This document shows, piece by piece, positions 1 to 9,469 of a stretch of DNA of 64,000 bases. The stretch is from the NCBI RefSeq assembly GCF_002564465.1, contig NZ_NUUX01000002.1, positions 117,660-181,659 of the forward strand. Reading direction: 5' to 3'. The notes beneath the pieces were generated by a model that searched no databases, was not told the origin of the DNA, and saw only the letters and a program-made list of their open reading frames with translations. The position numbers and the translations under genes were made by a program. Each line of letters opens with the position of its first letter. Positions within the stretch are counted from its first letter, which is position 1. This stretch comes from Bacillus sp. AFS088145 (GTDB lineage: Bacteria > Bacillota > Bacilli > Bacillales > Bacillaceae_G).

Positions 1-655
1 AGTCAATCGGTTCTAGTTGAAGTTCTACTAGTTTTTGGTTAATTTGTGAAAATGGTTTACTTCCAAAGAATCCTCTACTAGCTGACAATGGACTTGGATG
101 ATGTGATTTTAATATCACGTGTTGGTTACTCGTAATCAATTCTTCTTTAGCTTGAGCATGTTTACCCCATAAAACAAAAATAACCGGACGATCTTGCTTA
201 TTTAACTCGGATAAGATCGTATTCGTAAATAGTTCCCACCCTTTATTTTTGTGGGAATTTGGTTCCCCTTCCCGAACAGTTAAAACAGTATTTAATAATA
301 AAATCCCCTGCTTCGCCCACTTAATTAAATAACCGCTCGTTGGTATTTCTAACCCTAAATCGCTATTTAACTCTTTATAAATATTTCTTAAAGAAGGAGG
401 TATTTTTACTCCCGGTAATACTGAAAAACTTAACCCATGCGCTTGACCTGGCTGATGATAAGGATCTTGTCCAATAATCACAACTTTACAATCTTCATAT
501 GAACACTCGTTTAAAGCCTGAAATAAATGCTCTTTGGCAGGGTATATTGTTTGTTCCTTGTATTCTTTTTCAAGAAATTGCAATAAATCTTTAAAATACG
601 GTTTTTCAAACTCTGGTTTTAATTTTTCTCTCCAATTTGATGATAGTTGAAGCAA
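1..655 (-). CDS. ung: Uracil-DNA glycosylase, family 1 (3' end outside window)
   Basis: This enzyme removes uracil from DNA at the start of base excision repair. The reverse-strand reading shows the family 1 water-activating loop [16 protein letters not shown], the [12 protein letters not shown] segment and the uracil-recognition motif [17 protein letters not shown], in the usual order. I place the start at a TTG (655-653), because AAAGGTGG lies seven bases upstream and the resulting N-terminus ([20 protein letters not shown]) matches the family. The gene runs off the left edge; about 218 codons are visible and only the last few residues should be missing. The identity is secure; the TTG start is well supported but inferred. 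Confidence 0.95.
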   Translation of the reverse strand, partial: MLQLSSNWREKLKPEFEKPYFKDLLQFLEKEYKEQTIYPAKEHLFQALNECSYEDCKVVIIGQDPYHQPGQAHGLSFSVLPGVKIPPSLRNIYKELNSDLGLEIPTSGYLIKWAKQGILLLNTVLTVREGEPNSHKNKGWELFTNTILSELNKQDRPVIFVLWGKHAQAKEELITSNQHVILKSHHPSPLSASRGFFGSKPFSQINQKLVELQLEPID

Positions 656-731
656 TGAAATACCACCTTTCCTGACGAAATTTCCCGAGAAATAGCTCTG
701 TTTTGTTGTTTCTTGTCGTTGTTCGCGATTT

Positions 732-1715
732 TTAATAGATTACTTGAATTAGCAAAATTGCGATGATGATTTGAAAACCTACGATGCTTAATGCATAAAG
801 TGAAAGTGACTTCCCTTGTTTAATGATCATTTTTAGATTTACATTTAAACCTATTGCGGCAAGTGCAATAATTTCAAATAAGTGACTGGTCTTATTTGAA
901 ATATTCGCAGCCCAACCTGGTAGCAATCCTAAACTATAAAAAACACAAAGGATGACAAATCCAATTACATACCAAGGAAATTGAATTTTTACTTTTTCAA
1001 TAGATTCCTCTGCTATGTGTCTTCTTTTTATAGTCGACAAGCTAAAAACTACAAAAACTAAAAAAACTACTCGAATCAGTTTAAATAAAGTAGCATAATT
1101 CTTTACTTCATCATTCACTAAACTACCACTAGCAACTACTTGTCCTACTGATTGTAATGTACTTCCGATAAGTGCAGAGGTCGGCAATATTTCTGAGTGA
1201 TATAATACAGATGCTATTAAAGGCAGAATAAACATTAAGACTGTTCCCATCATATTTACAAGTGTGACAGCCAGTCCCTTTTCTTCTTGAGTGGCTTGTA
1301 TAGCTGGGGCTGTTGCGCCAATTGCTGACGAACCGCAAACTGCATTTCCACTTGCCATTAAATAGCTAAAATTCAAACCAAAGCCTAATTTTTCACCTAG
1401 CCAAATCGTAAAAATGATGACTAAACACATTTGTGTCACGATTAACAAAATTCCTTTTAATCCTAGTAGGTTAATCATTTGAATGCTGATCGTTGCTCCT
1501 AATAAACATATTGAGACCTCTAATAATTTACTTTCTGCAAACTTTCTACCGCCTTCAAAATAAGACTTTAAGTGTACTGTATTACCGACAATCAACCCGA
1601 TTAAGATTGAAAATGTAGCTGCTCCAACCGGCAATATATAAGAAAGTGTTTCACTAATAAGTGCAATTAAAAGGCAAAGAACTACCCCCGGAATAGCTTT
1701 ATAAATATTCCCCAT
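732..1715 (-). CDS. YeiH/UPF0324-family putative sulfate exporter-like membrane protein
   Basis: This is a polytopic inner-membrane protein of the YeiH (UPF0324, 'putative sulfate exporter') family; the transported substrate is not firmly established for the family. It has about ten hydrophobic segments. The family signatures are the early [15 protein letters not shown] segment and the central [19 protein letters not shown] stretch. An ORF opens at a TTG (1727), but the ATG at 1715 has GGAGA five bases upstream, and the TTG overlaps that ribosome binding site, so I prefer the ATG (327 residues). It sits between ung and a glycosyltransferase on the same strand but behind that gene's terminator, so it is probably a single-gene unit. 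Confidence 0.85.
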   Translation of the reverse strand: MGNIYKAIPGVVLCLLIALISETLSYILPVGAATFSILIGLIVGNTVHLKSYFEGGRKFAESKLLEVSICLLGATISIQMINLLGLKGILLIVTQMCLVIIFTIWLGEKLGFGLNFSYLMASGNAVCGSSAIGATAPAIQATQEEKGLAVTLVNMMGTVLMFILPLIASVLYHSEILPTSALIGSTLQSVGQVVASGSLVNDEVKNYATLFKLIRVVFLVFVVFSLSTIKRRHIAEESIEKVKIQFPWYVIGFVILCVFYSLGLLPGWAANISNKTSHLFEIIALAAIGLNVNLKMIIKQGKSLSLYALSIVGFQIIIAILLIQVIY

Positions 1716-1770
1716 TTTATTCTCCAAGCTTTCATAAAAATATTATTCTATCTATGAATATTATGTAACG

Positions 1771-1805
1771 AAAAAAGAAATTCGACAAGATTCTTGTCGA
1801 ATTTC
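1771..1805 (-). terminator. Intrinsic terminator of the glycosyltransferase gene
   Basis: Bases 1777-1790 and 1792-1805 are perfect inverted repeats (GAAATTCGACAAGA and its complement). On the minus strand the stem is followed by six T residues (1776-1771). It lies just after the stop of the glycosyltransferase gene and upstream of the YeiH-type gene. Confidence 0.85.
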
Positions 1806-1827
1806 CAAATTTATCAAATCGTAAAAT

Positions 1828-2763
1828 TTAATTTTCATCATAGCTTGAAGCCTCAATAATGTATTGGGGTCTTCTTTTGGTTTCGTAATAGATCTTACCT
1901 AAATATTCGCCTAAAACTCCAATCATCAAGATTTGAACTCCGCCAAATAACATAATGAAATTGGAAATGGTATATAAACCAGGAATTCTAATCCCAACTA
2001 AAAGAACTTTAAAGCTCATCATAATAAAGATTACAATACTTATACCCATTAATAGTAATCCGACTTTCGTTAACAACCTCAATGGTCTTGTATTAAAGCA
2101 CAGTATATATTCAATGGATCTTTTTATCGAATCTAGTCTTTTTACTTCTGACTCTTTGTTAATGATTCTTGATGTTATTTCATACTCAATCGTTTTTATT
2201 TTGTAACCAATCCAGTTAAAAATACCTTTTGAATAGCGGTTTGATTCAGGCATGCTTAAAATTGCATTTACTACTTTTCTGCTTAACAAACGAAAGTCTG
2301 ATTCGTTTTGCAAAATATCAGGGTCCACAAATTTTTTAATAACCTTCTCAAAAATGCCTTTTTTTGCTTTTTTTAGAACTGAATTCTCTATTTTTTTCGA
2401 TGCAACTACATGGTTATACCCCTTTTTGTATTCATCCATCATCTCTAAAATAACATTCGGTGGATGTACAAAGTTTCCATCCATTAGGATGACTACATCG
2501 CCTTTTGCATGTTCAAGTCCAGCACAAATTGCTCCCTCTCTTCCGAACCGGCGAGTAAACGAGATATATTTCAAATGACTGCTATGATTTGCAACAACTT
2601 GAAGTGCTAGTAGTGTATCATCATCACTTCCGTCGTTTATATAAATAATTTCATAATCTTCTTTAAGTAACTTTACTGTATTTGATAAATTAACGTGAAA
2701 TCTCTCAAAATTTTCTCCATTGTTATAGCAATATACAACAACTGATAATTTCATACAAAACAC
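1828..2763 (-). CDS. GtrB-like family 2 glycosyltransferase with degenerate DxD
   Basis: This is a membrane-anchored GT-A glycosyltransferase of the type that moves a sugar onto polyprenyl phosphate (GtrB/DPM1-like) for surface glycan modification. Residues 1-230 form the GT2 domain (YINDGSDDDT near 41-50, RFGREGAICAGLEHAKGD near 72-89, SDFRLLSRKVV) and the C-terminus has two membrane segments followed by GEYLGKIYYETKRRPQYII, typical of the family. The usual metal-binding DAD is DGN here (residues 95-97), and the usual P-C-Y-N-E near the N-terminus is Y-C-Y-N-N. The ORF opens at GTG 2763 with AGGAG six bases upstream; an ATG at 2754 with AGGTG before it is an alternative. Whether it is catalytically active is open. 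A terminator follows. Confidence 0.8.
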   Translation of the reverse strand: MFCMKLSVVVYCYNNGENFERFHVNLSNTVKLLKEDYEIIYINDGSDDDTLLALQVVANHSSHLKYISFTRRFGREGAICAGLEHAKGDVVILMDGNFVHPPNVILEMMDEYKKGYNHVVASKKIENSVLKKAKKGIFEKVIKKFVDPDILQNESDFRLLSRKVVNAILSMPESNRYSKGIFNWIGYKIKTIEYEITSRIINKESEVKRLDSIKRSIEYILCFNTRPLRLLTKVGLLLMGISIVIFIMMSFKVLLVGIRIPGLYTISNFIMLFGGVQILMIGVLGEYLGKIYYETKRRPQYIIEASSYDEN

Positions 2764-2862
2764 CTACTTCTCCTAAAGCTATGAAGATATAACTTTTATC
2801 TATGTTATAGCACTTGGCAAAACAGTTCAATGATTTTTATATGAATTTATTTTTTCAAACGA

Positions 2863-5010
2863 CTAATGGATGAGTCTACTCTTCTTGGAAAGATCCGCAA
2901 TTTTACTTGCTCTATTATTAATAGTTGCTTTAAGAACTACCCCCACTATGATTGCAATAATGACAAAAAGAACTAGTATTGGAAGGTCCTTATAAATGGT
3001 TTCCCAAACGATCCCACCAGTCGCCTCCCTTAATAAGCTTAATGCATAGGTAAAAGGCAGAAACGGGTTTATTTTTTGGAAAAATGGCGGAGTTACTTGA
3101 ATCGGATAAACTCCTCCCGCTCCAGATATTTGGAGAACCAAAAAGATAATACCGATGCCTTTCCCGATATTACCGAAAACTGAAACAAGCGTATAAACAA
3201 TAAACGTAAATACAATGCTAATCAATAGTGCAAATAAGATAAAATAACCTTTACTTGCTGCATAAGTACCTAGTATCAGGAAGTTACCAGTAGTCACTAC
3301 TAATGTCTGTAATACCCCAATAGTTACAAAGGTCAATAGTCTTCCAAAATAAACTTCTCTACTTTTATATGGCTTTTCTTCATGAACTTCAGTAGTTAAT
3401 AACGATACCATTAATAAAGCTCCTACCCATAACGACAATGTTGTATAAAAAGGGGTCAAGCCTGTACCATAATTCGGTATCGGAAACATTCGCTCCGTTT
3501 TTATTTGGATTGGGCTGGAATAAAAGTTGCTTACCTTTTCGATATCTGTTCGTAGAAAATTAATTAAATCCTCGATGCTTCCTTTTTCTTTAGCCTTTCT
3601 AATCTGATTAGCTATTTGTTTTATTTTCGCTTCAATCATTGGTAACTCATTTACTAATTGTTGTATATCACCCTTTTTCGTTTCTAATAAATTTGATGTG
3701 TCCTGGAGTACATCTTTTATTGTAGGTATACTCGTTTTTGCATCAGCCAAAACAGTCTGGGTATTTTTTAATGATTCATTCACTAATCTTGAAGCTTCAC
3801 TTATTTTTGGCGCTAAATCTTGATCAAAATTTCCAGTTAAACTGTTTATTTTGTTATTTATATTTGCCGCGCGCTCATTCATTTTTTGAAGTAAATCATT
3901 CGGTAGTCCGTTTCCGCTTTGTATTGCACTTTTTAATTGAGCATTCTCATTTTGAATCATCATTAAATCTGCTTCTAGATTTTTTAATGAACTAACATCT
4001 TTACTAAAATCTGCTGTAGTACCTAAGCTATTAAACGATTGAAGAACTTGATTTAAAGAAGTAACCATATTTCTTGAATTCGGTAGTACTTTTCCGATAT
4101 CATTCGATAGCCTCATGGATTCGTCTTGACTAATCGTTTGATTCTGTAATTGTGATAATGTACTTTGTATAACTACAGACTGGTTCTGGAGTAGGTTAAG
4201 TGTCTCTTTAATAAATGGAGTTGAATCTTGAATTGCTTTGTTAATTTGATTAAAAAATCCACTTAAACTAGCCGTTAATTTTTCACCGTTTGCTACGATG
4301 TTATTAATCAATTCCATGTCTTTTTTTGTAGTTTGAATAGCGCTTTGTACTTTTTTATAGTCATTTAAGGCTGTATTCACAGTTGTCTTTATTTCGGGTA
4401 AATCTTTTTCAAGCTTAAAAACCATTTGCTCAAATTTTTTTATTTCAGGTAAATTTGCTTGTAAATCAATCCCTATTTTATTAAACTCCTGCAATACTTC
4501 CTTACTTACGGTCTTTTCAAATTTCTTTGTAATCTCACTCGCAATACCTGTTGCACCTTTTTCAGTATATTTCGGCGCAACAATATTTAGCTTTTCATTA
4601 ACTTGATAAACTAGTTCAGGTTTTTGAGGATGATCTGTTAAAACTGTGCTAATTTTAGTTGAAAAATCATTTGGAATTAAAATACTAGCGTAATATTTTC
4701 CTTGTTTAACCCCTTCATTTGCGACTTTTTTACTTGTAAATCTCCAGCCTAATGAAGGATTTTGTTTTAAAGAATGTATTACTTCGTTTCCGATATTAAT
4801 TTTATTGTTTAAGACAGTAGCACCACGATCCTCATTTACTATTGCGATCTTTAAGCCCTTTGTATTGCCGTACGGATCCCAAGAGGACTTTATATTAAAC
4901 CATGCATACATTGAGGGCATGATAATTAAGCCAATGATAATCATCAATGCGGCCCAATTTGTTACAACTCGCTTTACATCACGTAAATAGATTTCAAATA
5001 TTGAACTCAC
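2863..5010 (-). CDS. YhgE/Pip family membrane protein (ABC-2 permease-like)
   Basis: The 715-residue protein has the YhgE/Pip architecture: one N-terminal membrane segment (WAALMIIIGLIIMPSMYAWF, about 19-38), a long extracytoplasmic helical region rich in Asn, Gln, Ser and Lys (about 60-500) and five or six C-terminal membrane segments of the ABC2_membrane_3 type. Pip was named as a phage infection protein of lactococci and related proteins occur beside type VII secretion loci; a molecular function is not established. The start has AGGTGAG upstream. No ATPase gene is adjacent on this side, although an ABC-2 exporter lies just upstream in the same direction behind its own terminator. Confidence 0.85.
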   Translation of the reverse strand: MSSIFEIYLRDVKRVVTNWAALMIIIGLIIMPSMYAWFNIKSSWDPYGNTKGLKIAIVNEDRGATVLNNKINIGNEVIHSLKQNPSLGWRFTSKKVANEGVKQGKYYASILIPNDFSTKISTVLTDHPQKPELVYQVNEKLNIVAPKYTEKGATGIASEITKKFEKTVSKEVLQEFNKIGIDLQANLPEIKKFEQMVFKLEKDLPEIKTTVNTALNDYKKVQSAIQTTKKDMELINNIVANGEKLTASLSGFFNQINKAIQDSTPFIKETLNLLQNQSVVIQSTLSQLQNQTISQDESMRLSNDIGKVLPNSRNMVTSLNQVLQSFNSLGTTADFSKDVSSLKNLEADLMMIQNENAQLKSAIQSGNGLPNDLLQKMNERAANINNKINSLTGNFDQDLAPKISEASRLVNESLKNTQTVLADAKTSIPTIKDVLQDTSNLLETKKGDIQQLVNELPMIEAKIKQIANQIRKAKEKGSIEDLINFLRTDIEKVSNFYSSPIQIKTERMFPIPNYGTGLTPFYTTLSLWVGALLMVSLLTTEVHEEKPYKSREVYFGRLLTFVTIGVLQTLVVTTGNFLILGTYAASKGYFILFALLISIVFTFIVYTLVSVFGNIGKGIGIIFLVLQISGAGGVYPIQVTPPFFQKINPFLPFTYALSLLREATGGIVWETIYKDLPILVLFVIIAIIVGVVLKATINNRASKIADLSKKSRLIH

Positions 5011-5111
5011 CTATAACTCACCTAATCTTAATTTTTAGATAGTATGCAATAAATACTGCATAACTATTCTTAAAAGCAAGAATGGGAGTTGGGATAAAGA
5101 AAAGGGAAAAT

Positions 5112-5148
5112 AAAAAAGACTTTCACTAAAATTAGCGAAAGTCTTTTC
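5112..5148 (-). terminator. Intrinsic terminator of the ABC exporter operon
   Basis: AAAAGACTTTC (about 5114-5124) pairs with GAAAGTCTTTT (5137-5147). The minus-strand product ends in a run of T (complement of the A-run from 5112). It lies 60 bases after the stop codon of the ABC permease gene. Confidence 0.85.
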
Positions 5149-5208
5149 TGATCAAATACTTTAATTTACTTTGTTTCATCTACATTATTCATTATCTAGT
5201 TTCTGCCC

Positions 5209-6306
5209 TTACTCCCATCTAAATGTACGTGCAGCGATTAAGAAACTTACGACCATCCAGACGCATAACCAGCCGAAATCCGGAAGTAAATCTCCAAATG
5301 ATGCTCCGACATTCATGATGTCACGCATTGCGGTTGATAAATGCGTAATTGGAATTGTCTTTATAATCGGTTGTAAATATTCGGGCATATTATTTATAGG
5401 GAAAAATACTCCACCTAAAAACATTAGTGGGAACGAAATGAAGCCTGCAATTGGTCCAGCACTTTCTGGACTTTTCGCTAAACTTGCTATAATAAATCCA
5501 ATGCTCATAAATGTTAATGTACCTAATACTACAAACAATACTACTAAAAGGAATGATCCTCGAATACTTACGTCGAATCCAAAGTAGCCAATTAGAATGG
5601 TTAAGATGGCTTGTAAGCTATTCAATATTAGCCTTGCTGTGATTTGTGCGGCAATAAACGTTGAGGCTCTTAATGTGGTGCCTTGCATTCGTCTTAATAC
5701 ACCTCGTTCTCTCCAAGACGCAATTTGACCAGCGACACCATTCATATTATTATTCATGATTTGCATTGCAATAATTCCAGGTACTAAAAAGTCTAAATAT
5801 GAAAGAGTAATTCCAGCTACTCCTTTAAAGTCCGTTACGATTTTAGGTGTATACCCTGCCATTTGTTTACTAGCAGCATCAACATATGCTGTAATCGTTG
5901 CTATTCCACCTTGAAGCTGGCCTGCATTACTTTCATTATAAAGTACTTTTATTTGAGCAGGAGCGGATTGTTGTTTGGATGTAACTTGATTTTGAAATCC
6001 CTTTTTAATGACGATTACAAAATCGGTTTTACCATCAGATAATAATTTCCTAGACTTTAATTCATTTGTTTTTTTATGAATTTTAAGCGACTTTTGTTTC
6101 TCTAAAACAGTTGTAATTTGTTTACTTACTTGAGTGTTATCATAATCAATTAGGTTTACTGAATAACTAGTTGTATTCCCATCGTTAAACATTAATCCGA
6201 AAATAATCATAAAGAAAAAAGGAAATAATAGTGTCCAAATTAGTGCTTGACGATTACGTACATAAATCCGGAGTTGCGCTAAAGTCAATTGATAATAAGC
6301 CTTCAT
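5209..6306 (-). CDS. ABC-2 type exporter permease
   Basis: Permease of a drug- or lipid-type ABC exporter. Residues 20-40 form the first membrane segment; an extracytoplasmic loop of about 130 residues (about 45-170) follows, then five membrane helices from about 172 on, including the ABC-2 signature near SWRERGVLRRMQGTTLRASTF. This is the YhfS/NodJ-like ABC2_membrane_3 layout. Its ATG overlaps the stop of the ATPase gene upstream by four bases, so the two are translationally coupled. The substrate cannot be told from sequence. Confidence 0.85.
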   Translation of the reverse strand: MKAYYQLTLAQLRIYVRNRQALIWTLLFPFFFMIIFGLMFNDGNTTSYSVNLIDYDNTQVSKQITTVLEKQKSLKIHKKTNELKSRKLLSDGKTDFVIVIKKGFQNQVTSKQQSAPAQIKVLYNESNAGQLQGGIATITAYVDAASKQMAGYTPKIVTDFKGVAGITLSYLDFLVPGIIAMQIMNNNMNGVAGQIASWRERGVLRRMQGTTLRASTFIAAQITARLILNSLQAILTILIGYFGFDVSIRGSFLLVVLFVVLGTLTFMSIGFIIASLAKSPESAGPIAGFISFPLMFLGGVFFPINNMPEYLQPIIKTIPITHLSTAMRDIMNVGASFGDLLPDFGWLCVWMVVSFLIAARTFRWE

Positions 6307-7223
6307 TCTTCACGTAACCCCCTTCCAGTCATATGTAAGAATACGTCCTCAAGAGTCGCAGTTCTAGTCGATAAATCTGAAATCGTCATATCTTGTTCTT
6401 TTGTATACTCAAGCAAAGCCATTAATGAAGCTTGTAAGTTACGAGTATACAATGTTACGAAATCATGGTTAATCACGACATTCATTACATTGTCTAAATG
6501 TGCGAACTTTTCTTCTTGCTCTGGTACTTTTGTCTTAAATTCAATCGCACTCTCTGCAGAAATTGAACTAACTAAATTGTTTGGTGTATCTAGCGCAATT
6601 AATTTACCTTTATCCATGATACCAATGCGATCTGCTAGTACATGAGCCTCATCCATATAGTGGGTTGATAAAACGACTGTTTTACCTCGTTGTTTTAGTT
6701 TTAAAATGATATCCCACAACGTTCTACGAGCTTGTGGATCAAGTCCTGTAGTTGGCTCATCTAAAAATATGATTTGAGGATCATGAATTAAGGCTAATGC
6801 AATCGCTAATCGCTGCTTTTGTCCTCCTGATAAACCTTTTACAAGACTATTTTGTTTTTCAGATAAAAGCATTTCATCAATTAACGGTTGAATCGGGATA
6901 TGACTTGGATAAAAGCTTGCATACATTTCAATAATTTCCTTAACCTTTAACAGTTCAAATAATGATGTTGATTGAAGTTGGATTCCAATCTCTTGTTTGA
7001 TTTTATATGAGTCTTTACCGATCACATGCCCTGCAATAGTAGCCGTACCTTCATCTGGTTTTCTTAATCCTACAAGCATTTCCATTGTCGTTGATTTACC
7101 AGCTCCATTTGGACCGAGTAATCCAAATACCTCACCTTTTCCAACTTCAAAACTAATTCCATTAACAGCGTAAAAATCCCCATATCTCTTTTTAAGATTT
7201 TCAACTTTAATAATTGAGCCCAT
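6303..7223 (-). CDS. ABC exporter ATP-binding protein
   Basis: ATPase subunit paired with the following permease. The nucleotide-binding domain has Walker A GPNGAGKST (37-45), signature LSGGQKQRLAIALA, Walker B IIFLDEPTTGLD and the switch histidine in STHYMDEA. The C-terminal extension of about 85 residues is typical of DrrA/CcmA-like exporters of drugs or lipids. It starts the two-gene operon; a GAGGTG-type ribosome binding site precedes the ATG. Confidence 0.9.
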   Translation of the reverse strand: MGSIIKVENLKKRYGDFYAVNGISFEVGKGEVFGLLGPNGAGKSTTMEMLVGLRKPDEGTATIAGHVIGKDSYKIKQEIGIQLQSTSLFELLKVKEIIEMYASFYPSHIPIQPLIDEMLLSEKQNSLVKGLSGGQKQRLAIALALIHDPQIIFLDEPTTGLDPQARRTLWDIILKLKQRGKTVVLSTHYMDEAHVLADRIGIMDKGKLIALDTPNNLVSSISAESAIEFKTKVPEQEEKFAHLDNVMNVVINHDFVTLYTRNLQASLMALLEYTKEQDMTISDLSTRTATLEDVFLHMTGRGLREE

Positions 7224-7581
7224 GTTTTTCCTTCACCTCGACTAATGAAATGATTATTTAAAAAGTGTACTATCTTTTATAATTCAGCCTGCTAAGTATA
7301 TAATGCAAAACTTAATATATTTGTCGAAAGAACTGATTATTAATAATTTTTAACGAGAATTTACATTTTCTACCAAAACATTTCCTCCGATGCTACACTT
7401 AATATCCATATTTATTTGTAGCATTTATGAAATATTTATTTACATTTTATAACTTGATTGTAACGTCCATGTTGTCGCTTTGTAATACTCATCCGTTACA
7501 ATATGTTGGACATTATTTAAAAAAATTGGCTATGATTTGAAGTTTTTTGCTTTAAGCGAGCCATAAAAACAAGGTGATAAA
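7224..7581. other. Divergent intergenic region, no gene seen
   Basis: These 358 AT-rich bases separate the ABC ATPase (minus) from the acyltransferase (plus). They must hold both promoters. A weak candidate for the plus strand is TTGGAC (7506-7511) with TATGAT (7531-7536), but its 19-base spacer is longer than optimal. No coding frame, repeat or structured RNA stands out. Confidence 0.4.
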
Positions 7582-8631
7582 ATGAAAATAGAACGTGAAA
7601 AATGGTTGGATGTTGCCAAAATGATCGGCATCTTTTTGGTTGTTTATGGTCATTCTACAGAAGGTCCGAATTCTATTACATTTATTTACTGGTTCCATAT
7701 GCCTCTATTTTTTATTATTAGTGGCTATTTATTTAAACCGGTCAATTCAATTAATGAACTCAAATTTTATATCAAAAAACTAACATGTAGATTGCTTGTA
7801 CCCTACTGTACGTATTTGGTTTTATTTAGTTTATATAACATGACAATCGAGGTAATAGACGGAACCATTAACCAATCAAATTTATCAAAAGAAGTCCTAT
7901 CATTGTTAATTGGTGGTAGATTTATTACTGGAGTCCATGGCGTATTTTGGTATGTGACATGCTTATTTATTACACAAATATTATTTGCGTTAATCTGTTT
8001 ATACTTTAAAAAGAATAGTACCCGTCTATTCATCGTAATTGCTTGCTATTTGCTTGCACATTTTGAAACAATTAAATTAATTCCACAGATTGGTAAAAAT
8101 ACCTTTAATCAAATTTCGATTCCGTGGAATATGGATGTTGCTCTACTAGCTATTTTCTTTTTAGGATTAGGATTCTTTGCAAAAAAACTGATAGCGTCAA
8201 TTTCTAACTTCCTTGGAATGTCATGTATTGTGCTTAGCATCGTTTATATGACCTTATATGAATTGAATAAATTGGACTACCATCTAAGTCTTAAATATTT
8301 AAGATATAACCATTTATTTTTAGATGCTTTAATTCCAATAACAATGACGATTGCCGTACTTTATTTATGTCAAAAGCTAGCAAAACTACAATTTATCCAA
8401 CCTTGCACAATATTTGGTAAAGAATCATTAACAATAATGTACATCCATATCTTTGCGAATGCTGTTTTTTCACAGTTTTTCGATTATGGGCCGTTATTGT
8501 ACACAATGATTGGCTTAGCTGTGCCCATGGTTGCGAAGAAATTTATTATTGAATCACAACCTACTATAAAACCATTGTTCATTGGTTTAAATGTAAAGCG
8601 AAAACAACATTTAAAAGTAAGAACTGCATAA
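7582..8631 (+). CDS. Acyltransferase family 3 membrane protein
   Basis: Integral-membrane O-acyltransferase (Acyl_transf_3) that would acetylate or acylate an extracytoplasmic sugar or glycan. The family features are REKWLDVAKMIGIFLVVYGH near the N-terminus with its catalytic-type histidine (H25 region), WFHMPLFFIISGYLF (about 37-51) and about ten hydrophobic segments across 349 residues. The short length and lack of an SGNH domain make it closer to WecH/OafA-short or fucose-4-O-acetylase-like members. AAGGTGA lies upstream of the ATG. It stands alone, convergent with the PTS gene, so its substrate is unknown. Confidence 0.85.
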   Translation: MKIEREKWLDVAKMIGIFLVVYGHSTEGPNSITFIYWFHMPLFFIISGYLFKPVNSINELKFYIKKLTCRLLVPYCTYLVLFSLYNMTIEVIDGTINQSNLSKEVLSLLIGGRFITGVHGVFWYVTCLFITQILFALICLYFKKNSTRLFIVIACYLLAHFETIKLIPQIGKNTFNQISIPWNMDVALLAIFFLGLGFFAKKLIASISNFLGMSCIVLSIVYMTLYELNKLDYHLSLKYLRYNHLFLDALIPITMTIAVLYLCQKLAKLQFIQPCTIFGKESLTIMYIHIFANAVFSQFFDYGPLLYTMIGLAVPMVAKKFIIESQPTIKPLFIGLNVKRKQHLKVRTA

Positions 8632-8657
8632 AAAAATAGCCCTAGGGCTATTTTTTT
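8631..8657. terminator. Bidirectional terminator between acyltransferase and EIIA
   Basis: AAATAGCCCTAGGGCTATTT (8634-8653) is a perfect palindrome flanked by A-runs on the left and T-runs on the right, so it can terminate both convergent genes. Confidence 0.85.
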
Positions 8658-9195
8658 ATTTTAATGTAGCAACAGCTGCATCTGAGCCTCTTTGAATTGA
8701 GCCAGTTGCTGTAACTTTAATATTTTCTAGCACATCTCCATTTGTAAAAATAACTGGAGTAATTGTGCTTTTTGCATTTTCTTTTATATAGTCAATATTG
8801 AATGTTAATAAATGATCTCCTGCATTAACTTTTTGTCCTTCTGTTATATGAGCATCGAAACCTTCACCATTTAGTTTAACTGTTTCTAGTCCAACGTGAA
8901 TTAAGATTTCAACACCCTCATTTGAACGAATTCCAATAGCGTGTTTCGTATGGAATACTTGTACGATTTCTCCATCAAAAGGAGCTACGACAACACCCTC
9001 TGAAGGTGTAATAGCAAATCCATCACCCATCATTTTTTCTGCAAATACAGGATCTGGTACTTCAGATAGTGGATGTATTTCTCCAGTTAATGGTGCTTTA
9101 ATGACAACTTCCTTAGCTGTTTCTTTAGTTACAGGAGCAGATCCTTGTTGTTGTTCTTCCTCTAAACCGAACATTTTTTTTAATTTGTTAAACAT
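8656..9195 (-). CDS. crr: PTS glucose-type EIIA component (Crr-like)
   Basis: Soluble EIIA(Glc) that passes phosphate from HPr to sugar-specific EIIB domains. The core fold starts at IKAPLTGEIHPLSEVPDPVF; the two active-site histidines are in VFHTKHAIGIR and LIHVGLETV (about residues 85 and 100). The ORF can open at GTG 9204, but that codon is part of the ribosome binding site AAAGGTGAG; the ATG at 9195 is the better start (179 residues). It is a single gene, and an N-terminal 25-residue tail rich in Glu and Gln precedes the domain. TreP and the MurP-like permease in this window both lack a IIA domain, so this protein is a plausible donor for them (inference). Confidence 0.93.
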   Translation of the reverse strand: MFNKLKKMFGLEEEQQQGSAPVTKETAKEVVIKAPLTGEIHPLSEVPDPVFAEKMMGDGFAITPSEGVVVAPFDGEIVQVFHTKHAIGIRSNEGVEILIHVGLETVKLNGEGFDAHITEGQKVNAGDHLLTFNIDYIKENAKSTITPVIFTNGDVLENIKVTATGSIQRGSDAAVATLK

Positions 9196-9469
9196 AATAC
9201 TCACCTTTTCTTTAATTTAGATTCCAGTCTTATCATTATCTTTTCAGAAAAAATAATACTAATTATCCTAACAGAAAAAATACTTTTATGCTAAAGAAAA
9301 GATGAACTTTTATTGAATTGTTAACAAAACTGTATCATTTTTACAATAAAAGACATGAAAAACCGCTAATAGTTCATTAATTAGCTATTTCTAAAAATTG
9401 GTTATACATATGATAAAATGGTTATGCATAAATATTTGTCCATACAATTAATAGATAGGAGCGATTAGA

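Noticed and set aside
660..731. Terminator of the YeiH-type gene
   Set aside because: Only a weak ATTTC/GAAAT hairpin near the ung ribosome binding site is seen and it has no T-run.
5171..5587. 138-residue plus-strand frame opposite the ABC permease
   Set aside because: Antisense shadow with no family motif; the minus strand is a clear ABC-2 permease.
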